A stretch of DNA of 56,265 nucleotides from Clostridia bacterium (lineage in GTDB: Bacteria > Bacillota > Clostridia > Oscillospirales > CAG-382). Position 1 is the stretch's first letter; each line of letters opens with the position of its first letter. The stretch is from NCBI GenBank assembly GCA_017434845.1, contig JAFSGD010000049.1, positions 1-56,265 of the forward strand, read 5' to 3'. This document shows, one piece after another, positions 1-7,199 of the stretch. A program made the position numbers and the translations under genes. The notes beneath the pieces were generated by a model that was not told where the DNA came from, ran no database searches, and saw only the letters and a program-made list of their open reading frames with translations.

Positions 1-1
1 C

Positions 2-1267
2 GTAAACGACGGCGTTGATACGGCAAACGGGGATAATGAGTTCTTGGGATTCCGCAATATCATCAATGAGTTTTATGCAAAAGACATCTCAAAGAAAATT
101 CGTTCTGCACGAAAAACACTCGCTAAGCAAGGAAAGTTTACTGCACCCTTCGCTCCCTACGGTTACAAAAAGGATCCCGAAAACAAGCATCATCTTCTTG
201 TAGACGAAAATACCGCGCCCATTGTCAAAAGAATGTTCCGGTTGACTGTGGAAGGAAAAACGCCTACCGAGATCGCCGAGATATTTACCGCAGAAAAGAT
301 CTTGATTCCGCGGGCATACGTGGCAAAAACCTACGGCAGCTATCAAACGGGATACGATACCCGTTATCCTTATGATTGGATGGGTAATTCGGTTGCGTCT
401 ATTCTGCGCAGTAAGCTTTATATCGGCACTCTTGTCAACCACAGAAGGACGAGCAAATCTTTCAAGAACAAAAAGATCATTCAACTTCCTGAAGAACAGT
501 GGATCGAGGTAGAAAATACCCACGAAGCCATTATTGACCGCGAGACTTGGGATATCGTTCAAAAGATGGTGGCTGTGAAAAAACGTCCCAACAAGGACGG
601 TGTCAGTCAGATTTTTGCAGGGCTTGTGAAGTGTCCCGATTGTGGCAGAGCATTATCCTATAACATCGGTACTTACAAGGACTTTGAAGGTAGTTTTGTC
701 TGCAATTACGCCAAAAACAAAGGTAAGAAATACTGTACTTGGCATTATATAACTTACAAGGCCTTATACCAAATTGTTTTGACGGATATTCAAAGTCATG
801 TTGAGCTTTTGAAAAAAGACCGTGCAAAGTTTGAGGAAGCGTTACAAGCCCATTTATCCACTCAAAACAAAAAACAGCTTGCTTCGCTCAAACGAGAGCA
901 AATCAAACTGCAAAAGAGACTTGATGAGCTTGAATTTATCACGAAAAAGCTTTATGAGGATAATGCGCTATCCAAGATTACGGATGATGAGTATGCACGT
1001 CTTTCCGCACAGTTTATCGATGAACGCAAGCAAGCGAATGAACGCTTGACTGCCATTGCTGAGGAACTGAAAAAGGAAGAACGCAACCTTGAAAGCATCA
1101 TAAACTTCACCGCTATTATTGAAAAGTATCTTGATATCAAAGAGCTCAATAAAACCGTACTGAACGAACTGATTGACAAAATTGAGGTTCACGAAGCAGA
1201 AAAGATTGATGGTAAGCGCGTACAAAAAGTAGATATCTACTACCGCTTCATCGGTAACCTAAACTAA
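2..1267 (+). CDS. Large serine recombinase (integrase), 5' end outside window
   Basis: Site-specific DNA recombinase of the large serine type, used by clostridial transposons and integrative elements. The reading frame is open from the left edge, so the catalytic serine lies outside. The visible 421 residues start with the end of the resolvase domain (VNDGVDTANGDNEF, then FYAKDISKKIR). A recombinase domain follows, then a zinc ribbon (CPDC ... C ... C) near residues 210-245. Next comes a long coiled coil rich in E, K, L and R, and a DUF4368-like tail ending in DIYYRFIGNLN. In elements such as Tn5397 the recombinase sits at one end, so the boundary is probably in the short gap before tRNA-Leu. 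The family is clear. Which element it belongs to cannot be seen, because the rest lies to the left. Confidence 0.93.
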   Translation, partial: VNDGVDTANGDNEFLGFRNIINEFYAKDISKKIRSARKTLAKQGKFTAPFAPYGYKKDPENKHHLLVDENTAPIVKRMFRLTVEGKTPTEIAEIFTAEKILIPRAYVAKTYGSYQTGYDTRYPYDWMGNSVASILRSKLYIGTLVNHRRTSKSFKNKKIIQLPEEQWIEVENTHEAIIDRETWDIVQKMVAVKKRPNKDGVSQIFAGLVKCPDCGRALSYNIGTYKDFEGSFVCNYAKNKGKKYCTWHYITYKALYQIVLTDIQSHVELLKKDRAKFEEALQAHLSTQNKKQLASLKREQIKLQKRLDELEFITKKLYEDNALSKITDDEYARLSAQFIDERKQANERLTAIAEELKKEERNLESIINFTAIIEKYLDIKELNKTVLNELIDKIEVHEAEKIDGKRVQKVDIYYRFIGNLN

Positions 1268-1312
1268 TGTTGCGTTATAATGTGCACACAGAAGAGTGAA
1301 AAGTGAAAAAGT
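1268..1312. other. Possible right boundary of integrated element
   Basis: This short noncoding stretch lies between the recombinase stop and the tRNA-Leu terminator. Large serine recombinases usually lie at the end of their element, so an attachment site is expected here or within the terminator just after it. The stretch contains a GAAGAGTGAAAAGTGAAAA purine-rich run resembling low-complexity intergenic repeats. No core dinucleotide or second copy can be identified because the other end is outside the window. This is inference from gene position only. Confidence 0.3.
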
Positions 1313-1348
1313 AAAATCGACAAGTCTCTGTCGAAACTTGTCGATTTT
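1313..1348 (-). terminator. Terminator of tRNA-Leu, probably bidirectional
   Basis: A perfect 12-bp inverted repeat, AAAATCGACAAG / CTTGTCGATTTT, with a 12-nt loop. It lies directly after the CCA end of tRNA-Leu on the minus strand. A- and T-runs on both sides let it also end recombinase transcripts coming from the left. Confidence 0.8.
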
Positions 1349-1435
1349 TGGTGCCGGCGGTGGGGGTCGAACCCACACGGTATCGCTACCACCGGATTTT
1401 GAGTCCGGCACGTCTGCCAATTCCATCACGCCGGC
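1349..1435 (-). tRNA. tRNA-Leu (anticodon CAA)
   Basis: Read on the minus strand, the acceptor stem GCCGGCG pairs with CGCCGGC, followed by discriminator A and an encoded CCA. The anticodon arm is CCGGA-CTCAAAA-TCCGG, giving anticodon CAA for codon UUG. A long variable arm (about 87 nt in all with CCA) fits a class II leucine tRNA, and the T-arm has GGTTCGACCCC. It has its own promoter and terminator. Confidence 0.95.
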
Positions 1436-1461
1436 GAGATCGCCTTTGCGGCACAAGCGGT

Positions 1462-1490
1462 ATTATAACACATTATTTTCATATTTGCAA
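1462..1490 (-). promoter_or_regulatory. Sigma-A promoter for tRNA-Leu
   Basis: On the minus strand, TTGCAA (1490-1485) and TATAAT (1467-1462) are separated by 17 bp. The mature tRNA 5' end lies about 26 nt downstream of the -10 box. Confidence 0.8.
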
Positions 1491-1513
1491 GTGTTTTTTA
1501 AAAACTGCTGTAA

Positions 1514-1542
1514 TTGACTTTTTTAAAAGCCTGTGTTAAAAT
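1514..1542 (+). promoter_or_regulatory. Sigma-A promoter for CPBP protease
   Basis: TTGACT (1514-1519), a 17-bp spacer and TAAAAT (1537-1542), ending 25 nt upstream of the gene start. Confidence 0.65.
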
Positions 1543-1567
1543 TAAAACAACACAAAAGGAGCTGCTT

Positions 1568-2539
1568 ATGAAAAGGTTTTTCGGAACGAACGCCGCCATT
1601 GAAAGTGCGCGCGCCTCGCTTATAAAACGCAATATTTTTTCGGTTTCCGCAATTTTTCTTCTTATCTATTTTCTCGGTCAGCTGTTAAGCTCGCTGATAT
1701 TAATGATTCCCGCTTATATTTCTATAATTCTTAACGAGGAAACCGCATATATTCTCAACGACGCATCTTCGGATTTTTCGGATATTTCGGAGATTGTCGA
1801 TAAAATGCTTTCGAACCCGCCCGAGTGGTTCAAGCTCGCTTCGCTGTTCACCGCGGCGGGCTGTGGGGTTGCCGCAATTTATTATTGCACAAAGATCGAG
1901 CATCGCCCCATGTTTTCGCTCGGCTTTTGCAAAAAGGGCGCGCTGCCCGAATATCTGATCGGATTTGTTATTGGACTTTTAATGTATTCCGCCGCGTTCG
2001 GTATGGTTTATTTAACCGGCGACGTGAAGCTTATCGGCTTTAATGCCGAAGCCTCGGTTCCGATGATATTGCTGTTTTTGCTTGCCTATATTATTCAGGG
2101 CGCAAGCGAAGAAATACTCTGTCGCGGCTATTATTTCGTTTCTGCGGCGGTTAGCTTTAACGTTCCCGTGGCGGTGCTTGCAAGCTCGGCGTTTTTTGCT
2201 TTGCTTCATATCGGCAACGGCGGCATAAGCGCTCTTGCGATAATTAACATTTTCCTTTTCGGTGTTTTCGCAGTGCTGTATTTTTTGCGCCGCGGTAGCC
2301 TTTGGGGCATAATGGCGATTCATTCGGCATGGAATTTTGCTCAGGGCAATATTTGGGGCTTTAAGGTTAGCGGAATGCCGATAGCAAATTCGGTTTTTGT
2401 AACCGAAGCGGTCGGCGAGCGCACGCTCTTTAACGGAGGCGCCTTCGGAACCGAGGGCGGATTGGGTGTAACAGCCGTTTTACTGCTCGGAATCGTTGCC
2501 GTTGCGTTTATGAAGAATAAAAATCATGCAGAATATTGA
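1568..2539 (+). CDS. CPBP family intramembrane metalloprotease
   Basis: A 323-residue polytopic membrane protein of the CAAX-protease/bacteriocin-processing (CPBP) family, a group of glutamate-dependent intramembrane metalloproteases. The three motifs are present in order: EEILCRG (Glu-Glu ... Arg), FALLHIGNGG (FxxxH) and HSAWNFAQG (HxxxN). Hydrophobic segments occur throughout. The start at 1568 is chosen over an in-frame upstream ATG because AAAAGGAG sits just before it and the upstream ATG overlaps the promoter. It stands alone between two tRNA genes, with no bacteriocin or immunity partner beside it. Its substrate is unknown. Confidence 0.9.
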   Translation: MKRFFGTNAAIESARASLIKRNIFSVSAIFLLIYFLGQLLSSLILMIPAYISIILNEETAYILNDASSDFSDISEIVDKMLSNPPEWFKLASLFTAAGCGVAAIYYCTKIEHRPMFSLGFCKKGALPEYLIGFVIGLLMYSAAFGMVYLTGDVKLIGFNAEASVPMILLFLLAYIIQGASEEILCRGYYFVSAAVSFNVPVAVLASSAFFALLHIGNGGISALAIINIFLFGVFAVLYFLRRGSLWGIMAIHSAWNFAQGNIWGFKVSGMPIANSVFVTEAVGERTLFNGGAFGTEGGLGVTAVLLLGIVAVAFMKNKNHAEY

Positions 2540-2564
2540 CTTTTGCGATAATTAATGTTATAAT
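2536..2564 (+). promoter_or_regulatory. Sigma-A promoter for tRNA-Thr
   Basis: TTGACT (2536-2541), a 17-bp spacer and TATAAT (2559-2564). The -35 box overlaps the stop codon of the CPBP gene. The tRNA begins 27 nt after the -10 box. Confidence 0.8.
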
Positions 2565-2591
2565 CCATTTTGCGCGCGAAAAGCGCGGCTT

Positions 2592-2666
2592 GCTGGTGTG
2601 GCGCAGGGGTAGCGCAATTGATTCGTAATCAATAGGCCGAGGGTTCAAATCCCTCCACCAGCTCCA
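2592..2666 (+). tRNA. tRNA-Thr (anticodon CGT)
   Basis: The acceptor GCTGGTG pairs with CACCAGC, then discriminator T and an encoded CCA. The anticodon arm ATTGA-TTCGTAA-TCAAT gives anticodon CGT, reading ACG threonine codons. The T-arm GGGTTCAAATCCC is canonical. Total length is 75 nt with CCA. Confidence 0.96.
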
Positions 2667-2708
2667 AAAACAAACGGCAATTTTCTTTCTAAAATTGCCG
2701 TTTGTTTT
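2667..2708 (+). terminator. Terminator of tRNA-Thr
   Basis: A perfect 18-bp inverted repeat (arms 2667-2684 and 2691-2708, core AAACGGCAATTTT) with loop CTTTCT and T-rich 3' flank. It follows the tRNA CCA end immediately. Confidence 0.88.
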
Positions 2709-2826
2709 GTTCTCTTCACTTTTCTCTTTTCGTTCTGCTCTCTTCGCTAAACTTGTCGTTTTTCAATGATATCCTTTCCTCGGGACGAGCGGGTGATATA
2801 TCTTCGATATGATAAGGAGAATCAAC

Positions 2827-3243
2827 ATGATAACCGAAAAATCCTGCGGCGCGGTTGTGTTCACAAGAATAAAAGGTATTGTAAAATACGTTATAATTCA
2901 GTCAAAAGAGGGCTTTTTCGGTTTCCCGAAGGGGCACTTGGAAGCGAACGAGACCGAAACCGAAACCGCTTTGCGCGAAATATTTGAAGAAACAGGGCTA
3001 AAGGTGGATATAATTGCGGGCTTTAAAACCGAAGACCGCCACACCTTTTTAAAAAACGGCGAAACGCGAATGAAGCACGTGGTCTACTTTTTGGCTGAAT
3101 ATTCAAACCAAGCCCTTGTCGCGCAGGAAAGCGAGCTGAACGGAATTTTCTTGATGGACTATGAAACCGCCGTTGAATCTTTTCAATTTGAAAGCTCAAA
3201 ACGTGTCTTAACCGAAGCAAACAGTTTTCTGCAAACGCAATGA
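2827..3243 (+). CDS. Nudix hydrolase
   Basis: A 138-residue single-domain Nudix hydrolase, cleaving a nucleoside diphosphate linked to another moiety. The complete Nudix box spans about residues 39-61: G, then five residues, E, seven residues, RE-I-F-EE-TGL. The compact size and GFFGFPKGHLE context resemble diadenosine tetraphosphate hydrolases (MutT/Ap4A type), but the substrate is not proven. AAGGAGA precedes the ATG at 2827, which is preferred to an ATG six codons upstream. Its stop codon abuts the stop of the convergent sugar isomerase gene with no base between. Confidence 0.88.
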   Translation: MITEKSCGAVVFTRIKGIVKYVIIQSKEGFFGFPKGHLEANETETETALREIFEETGLKVDIIAGFKTEDRHTFLKNGETRMKHVVYFLAEYSNQALVAQESELNGIFLMDYETAVESFQFESSKRVLTEANSFLQTQ

Positions 3244-4110
3244 TCAAGCATCTTCGATCATCTCAGCAAGCTTTTTTGCCGAATCGGAAAGCTCTTTAAC
3301 GCCCAAGAACACGTTCTCGCCGTCAAATGCGCTCATGTGCGAAACGGCTTCCAGCGTAAGATAACCGTCGTATCCGTTGCGTTTAAGCGCTTTTGCGACC
3401 GAATCAAAATCGATACTGTCAGAGAAGGGGATCTTATGCAGATCGCCTTTTTTGTTGTTGTCGTGAACGTGCAAAGCCTGAAGATGCGTTCCGAGCTTAT
3501 CTATCATTTCAACCGCGCTCGTGTCAAGCCCGAACAGCTCGGCATGTCCGATATCAAGGCAGGCAACGAAATAATCGTCGTCAACCGCCTTCATGTGCTC
3601 CAAAAAGCTTTCGGGCGTCGAGCAAGCGGCAAAAGAGGGCCGCTTTTTCTCCTCGCTCCAATTCCACATATTTTCCGTGGCGATCTTAACCCCGCATCCC
3701 TTTGCAATGGGAAGAAGCCTTAAAAACATCTCTGCGTTTTCCTCGGCGCTTTTGTAGTTGTCGGGGTGAATAACGCATATCTTTCCGCCTGCCTCGGCGG
3801 TAAGCTCAATGCATTTTTCATATGTGTCGGCAATCGCCTTGCAATAGGTTGGATACGGTGCGTGTGATTGATTGCAAACAATTCCGCAATCGCTTGCAAT
3901 GCTTTTCAATCGCCGCGCAAATTTAAAGGCTTCGCTCCCCGCCAGCGCATGACCGCATGGCAGGCATCGGTTCGTGCTCCAATCATATCTAACCATGGCA
4001 AGCATCGAAAAATCCCATGCGTCGAACCCTGCTTTCGCAACGAGCTCAATCGCCTTTTCTTCGCCGACCTTGCTTGCGATCGACCTGATTTCCGTTGAAG
4101 TTTTAAGCAT
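3244..4110 (-). CDS. Sugar phosphate isomerase/epimerase family protein (TIM barrel)
   Basis: A 288-residue xylose-isomerase-like TIM barrel (AP endonuclease 2 superfamily). Likely metal ligands are visible in order: His in VIHPDN, Glu in ATENMWNW, Asp and His in CLDIGHAE, His in HVHDNN and Glu in LTLEAVSH. This is the pattern of inositol, tagatose and hydroxypyruvate-type isomerases. GGAGG precedes the start. It lies 21 nt downstream of the tetR-like gene on the same strand and is probably co-transcribed with it. The natural sugar cannot be told from sequence. Confidence 0.85.
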   Translation of the reverse strand: MLKTSTEIRSIASKVGEEKAIELVAKAGFDAWDFSMLAMVRYDWSTNRCLPCGHALAGSEAFKFARRLKSIASDCGIVCNQSHAPYPTYCKAIADTYEKCIELTAEAGGKICVIHPDNYKSAEENAEMFLRLLPIAKGCGVKIATENMWNWSEEKKRPSFAACSTPESFLEHMKAVDDDYFVACLDIGHAELFGLDTSAVEMIDKLGTHLQALHVHDNNKKGDLHKIPFSDSIDFDSVAKALKRNGYDGYLTLEAVSHMSAFDGENVFLGVKELSDSAKKLAEMIEDA

Positions 4111-4131
4111 AATAAAGCCTCCGTTAAACGT

Positions 4132-4683
4132 TTAAACCGATAAAAAGAAATAGCTCGTTATTTTTTCGGGGGATTCCTTCATCCCGTTATTTATCCACCA
4201 CCTAACCGTTTCAACAAAAACCGAGGTGATGTGGTTTACCCAAAAATCCTGCGGAAGCAGATTGCTTTTTCTGCTTTCGAAAATCTCAATCTGATTTTCC
4301 ACAAGCAATTTCAGGTCCTTTTTAAAATATCCCAAAAAAAGCTCGTTGTTTCGGCAGGATAATAAAAACGCAATGTTGTTATCGTTTCTTTTAAGGTGCT
4401 GAAACAGGTGAAGGAACGCCGAATCGGGCGCATCGCAGGAAAAAATATGCCGATGCCCGCTGTTTTGTTCGTTTGCCGTATCGAATATATGGCAAAACAG
4501 CTCTTCGCAAAGCTCCTTCAAAAGAAAATCCTTGGTTTCAAAATGCGAATAAAAGGTTGCTCTGCCAACGTCGGCTTTTTCGATTATTTCGCCAACGGTT
4601 ATTTGCGAATAATCCTTTTTCGAAAGAAGCTCGGTAAAAGCATCAAATATCGCCTCGCGCGTTTTTCTCTGCCGTCTGTCCAT
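4132..4683 (-). CDS. TetR/AcrR family transcriptional regulator
   Basis: A 183-residue repressor-type protein. The N-terminal helix-turn-helix spans about residues 8-50 (ITVGEIIEKADVGRATFYSHF), followed by a helical ligand domain with no close recognisable family. GGAGG lies 7 nt upstream of the ATG at 4683. It is divergent from the CDF exporter, with two operator-like copies of TGTTCGGTAACGAAT between them, so it probably represses the exporter and itself. The isomerase gene follows in the same direction. Confidence 0.9.
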   Translation of the reverse strand: MDRRQRKTREAIFDAFTELLSKKDYSQITVGEIIEKADVGRATFYSHFETKDFLLKELCEELFCHIFDTANEQNSGHRHIFSCDAPDSAFLHLFQHLKRNDNNIAFLLSCRNNELFLGYFKKDLKLLVENQIEIFESRKSNLLPQDFWVNHITSVFVETVRWWINNGMKESPEKITSYFFLSV

Positions 4684-4705
4684 AAAACCTCCGTACATTT
4701 TCGCC

Positions 4706-4730
4706 GATTTGTTCGGTAACGAATAACCGA
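4706..4730. promoter_or_regulatory. Operator-like site 1 (TetR candidate)
   Basis: Contains TGTTCGGTAACGAATA, with TTCG/CGAA arms around GTAA and a wider TCGGT/ACCGA match. It shares 15 identical bases with site 2, some 75 bp away. It lies between the TetR gene start and the exporter promoter and could serve autoregulation. Confidence 0.55.
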
Positions 4731-4743
4731 TTCAAATCGTATG

Positions 4744-4771
4744 TTGCATCTTTGTCCGAATGCGCTATACT
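4744..4771 (+). promoter_or_regulatory. Sigma-A promoter for CDF exporter
   Basis: TTGCAT (4744-4749), a 16-bp spacer and TATACT (4766-4771). The predicted start point, near 4778, lies just upstream of operator-like site 2. Confidence 0.6.
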
Positions 4772-4780
4772 GATAATGAA

Positions 4781-4805
4781 CAATGTGTTCGGTAACGAAT
4801 TCATT
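4781..4805. promoter_or_regulatory. Operator-like site 2 (TetR candidate)
   Basis: A 25-bp near-palindrome: CAATG, TG, TTCG, GTAA, CGAA, TT, CATTG. The centre repeats site 1. Its position just downstream of the predicted transcription start suits repression by blocking. Confidence 0.6.
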
Positions 4806-4841
4806 GTATCATAATCCGACGATTCGGTCAAGAGGTGCTTT

Positions 4842-5735
4842 ATGAAATCGGGAACAAAGATTTTAGCTGCGTTTATTTTAAATCTTGCGTTTTCAATTTT
4901 TGAATTTATCGGCGGTGTTTTCACCGGCAGTATAGCAATAATTTCCGATGCCATACACGATATCGGCGATGCGGCAAGCATTGGTGTTTCGTATTTTCTC
5001 GAAAAGAAAAGCAAGCGTCCGCCCGATGAAAAATATACCTATGGCTATTCGAGATATTCGGTTCTCGGCGGAGCAATAAACACCTTGATTTTGCTTGTCG
5101 GTTCGGCAACGGTCATTTATAACGCCATGCACAGAATCATAGTGCCGACCGAGATCAATTATAACGGAATGATTCTTTTCGCGGTTGTTGGCGTTATAGT
5201 CAATTCGGGCGCGGCGTTTTTCACCCGCAACGGCGAATCGCTAAATCAAAAAGCGGTCAATCTTCATATGCTCGAGGATGTTCTCGGCTGGATAGTCGTG
5301 CTTGTCGGCGCCGTAGTAATGAAATTCACCGATATCGCTCTCCTCGATCCGATAATGTCTGTCGCCGTTGCACTTTTTATACTCTTTAATGCAATTAAGA
5401 CCCTTTGCAAAGCGGTTGGCATTTTCCTCGAAAAAACACCCGAGGGAATAGACGTAAACGAGCTGATGTCCCATATTCTTAAAATCGAGGGCGTTTCCGA
5501 CGTACACCACGTTCACATCTGGAGCTTGGACGGTCAGAATAATTATGCTACTATGCATGTTGTTGCCGACTCCGAACGTTCTGAAATCAAAGAAAGTGTG
5601 CGCGAAGAGCTGCGCGAGCACGGAATAATCCATTCAACCCTCGAGCTCGAAGCGCCGTCCGAGAACTGCGCCGATAAGCATTGCCGCGTCGAATTCAATG
5701 CATTCGCGGCTCATCACCATCACCATCATCACTAA
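4842..5735 (+). CDS. Cation diffusion facilitator (CDF) metal exporter
   Basis: A 297-residue cation efflux protein of the CzcD/ZitB type that exchanges Zn2+ or similar cations for protons. Metal-site motifs are visible in helix 2 (DAIHDIGDA) and helix 5 (HMLED). Six hydrophobic segments are followed by a cytoplasmic ferredoxin-like domain containing DVHHVHIWSLDG. The protein ends in seven consecutive histidines, a possible metal-sensing tail. AGAGGTG precedes the ATG. The divergent TetR gene and operator-like repeats suggest metal- or stress-dependent induction. Confidence 0.93.
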   Translation: MKSGTKILAAFILNLAFSIFEFIGGVFTGSIAIISDAIHDIGDAASIGVSYFLEKKSKRPPDEKYTYGYSRYSVLGGAINTLILLVGSATVIYNAMHRIIVPTEINYNGMILFAVVGVIVNSGAAFFTRNGESLNQKAVNLHMLEDVLGWIVVLVGAVVMKFTDIALLDPIMSVAVALFILFNAIKTLCKAVGIFLEKTPEGIDVNELMSHILKIEGVSDVHHVHIWSLDGQNNYATMHVVADSERSEIKESVREELREHGIIHSTLELEAPSENCADKHCRVEFNAFAAHHHHHHH

Positions 5736-5740
5736 TAAAA

Positions 5741-5850
5741 AAGCAGCCGGTCGTCTGCTTCTCATAGGGTTGTTACCCCCAACGTATTAAAAGTTTAAAA
5801 ATCCCCTTATCGTAACCTTGAAAGCATTTTCAAGCTTTTACTTTAAGGGG
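5741..5850 (-). ncRNA. Possible small RNA or tandem terminator region
   Basis: On the minus strand an extended -10 motif TGATATAAT (5858-5850) is followed by a series of hairpins. These are CTTGAAA/TTTCAAG (5817-5834), a GGGT-ACCC hairpin with a 4-nt loop (5767-5778), and AAGCAG/CTGCTT (5741-5760) followed by TTTTTT, a good terminator. No -35 box is seen. The simpler reading is that this is only the structured 3' end of the XRE mRNA. Confidence 0.3.
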
Positions 5851-5853
5851 ATT
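5800..5853 (-). terminator. Hairpin terminator of XRE-TPR regulator
   Basis: The outer arms AATCCCCTTA / TAAGGGGATT enclose an inner CTTGAAA/TTTCAAG stem. On the minus strand it is followed by TTTTTAAACTTTT, so it can end the regulator transcript. A second T-tailed hairpin lies at 5741-5760. Confidence 0.6.
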
Positions 5854-5894
5854 ATATCATATTCCTCTGCGGTGTTGTGTTTATACGGTCTATA

Positions 5895-6977
5895 TTATGC
5901 GTTTTCAATTCCCAAGCGCTTTAAAATATCACAAAAGCGTTGCTCGCCGCGAATGGGGTTAAGCCCTTTTCGTACAGAAAACGTCTTTTTTATATAGTCA
6001 TAGTCTATCTTATCCTGCGAAGTTGTGCAATGAGGAAATACGGCTGATTTTGATTCTGCGTTTTTACTGCGGAGATCCGCATGAGTTTCTACCGCATCTG
6101 CATATTCCTCCAGATACGTCAAGGCTGTTTTTTTATCGCCCCAATTTGCGTGGAAGACCGCCAATTCCATGCAAGCAAACAAATACGCCCAAATAAATAC
6201 CGTTTCTGTTTTAATATCAAAAAAAGCCTTGTGTAAGCGATACATCGTTTCGGCGTAGAATTTCGCCTTAAACGCATCGGTGAAGCTGTAGCTTCCGTAA
6301 AGCCGACGCAATTCGTAAAAAACCCAAGATAAAGAGTTCTTTAATGAATTTTCATATTGCACGCATGCGGTTTCATAGTCCTTTTGAATAAACGCAAGAT
6401 CGCCGCGGCTTCTGTAACGGTTGAATTTTGTCCAAGGAAGGTTTTCTATCGTGATTTTTGCCCGATCATAATCGCCTGCATGCATATAAGCCTGCGCGAG
6501 CAAGCCATAGCCGTGCTTATCCCAACCGGGTTCATCACCGCGTTCTATTAAGGTTTTGGAATATATCTCCGCATCCTTAACGTATTCGGATTTTTCTTTC
6601 TCCGAAAGCTCTTTTTTGTTTTTTAATATATTCACTATATGCTCTAACAAAGAAAGCAATATATCCGTATTGGTTGGATTTGACCTTATCATTTTTTGAA
6701 GCTGCTTGTAATCTTCGACAAGCTCGTTATTTGCGTCTTTTAATTCTTCGAGCTCGCCCTTTATCTCTTCGGAAGTTTTTTTTGATTTTCCCAAAAGCTC
6801 ATCAACTGTTATCCCGAATTCCTCCGAAATGGGAATCAAAAGCGAAATATCGGGAGACCCTTGGTTTGTTTCCCATTTGGAAACCGCCTGCGGCGTTACC
6901 ATCAATCGCAAAGCGATTTCTTCTTGAGTAAGCGAAAGCCTTTTTCGGTTTTCTTTAAAAATTTCGCCGAAAGTCAT
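5895..6977 (-). CDS. XRE family regulator with helical-repeat C-terminus
   Basis: A 360-residue protein with an N-terminal XRE helix-turn-helix (residues about 3-60, TQEEIALRLMVTPQAVSKWE) and a short linker (ELLGKSKK). A long helical region from about residue 90 looks like degenerate TPR repeats (DYDRAKITIENLPWTKF; YETACVQYENSL). Regulators of this build often respond to peptides or act as metabolic switches; the target is unknown. AGGAGG lies before the ATG at 6977, preferred to an upstream in-frame ATG that would overlap the promoter. It stands alone. Confidence 0.88.
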   Translation of the reverse strand: MTFGEIFKENRKRLSLTQEEIALRLMVTPQAVSKWETNQGSPDISLLIPISEEFGITVDELLGKSKKTSEEIKGELEELKDANNELVEDYKQLQKMIRSNPTNTDILLSLLEHIVNILKNKKELSEKEKSEYVKDAEIYSKTLIERGDEPGWDKHGYGLLAQAYMHAGDYDRAKITIENLPWTKFNRYRSRGDLAFIQKDYETACVQYENSLKNSLSWVFYELRRLYGSYSFTDAFKAKFYAETMYRLHKAFFDIKTETVFIWAYLFACMELAVFHANWGDKKTALTYLEEYADAVETHADLRSKNAESKSAVFPHCTTSQDKIDYDYIKKTFSVRKGLNPIRGEQRFCDILKRLGIENA

Positions 6978-7014
6978 ATCAATTCCTCCTGTTGCCTCTT
7001 TGTTCGATGTCTTT

Positions 7015-7043
7015 ATTATACAATCGTGAATTAATAAATGCAA
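7015..7043 (-). promoter_or_regulatory. Sigma-A promoter for XRE regulator
   Basis: On the minus strand, TTGCAT (7043-7038), a 17-bp spacer and TATAAT (7020-7015), 37 nt upstream of the start codon. Confidence 0.75.
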
Positions 7044-7151
7044 CCAACGTATTTTCCGAAAAAAGTCAACTGCGGGTTGGAAACAAATGCATAATTGTCG
7101 CTTCTGATTACGTTGATGCTGTTTTGATTATGATAAAAATCAGAATAAAAG

Positions 7152-7180
7152 TGCGAGACTTCGTTTTGAAAAGTCTCGCA
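7152..7180 (-). terminator. Terminator of aldehyde dehydrogenase gene
   Basis: A 10-bp perfect stem TGCGAGACTT/AAGTCTCGCA with a 9-nt loop. On the minus strand it is followed by CTTTTATT. It lies 19 nt beyond the aldehyde dehydrogenase stop codon. Confidence 0.7.
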
Positions 7181-7199
7181 AATTATGAAGTATGATTTT

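Noticed and set aside
5712-5735. Heptahistidine as an engineered tag
   Set aside because: It lies in an otherwise natural gene with promoter, operators and genomic neighbours. Codons alternate irregularly and no vector sequence is present.
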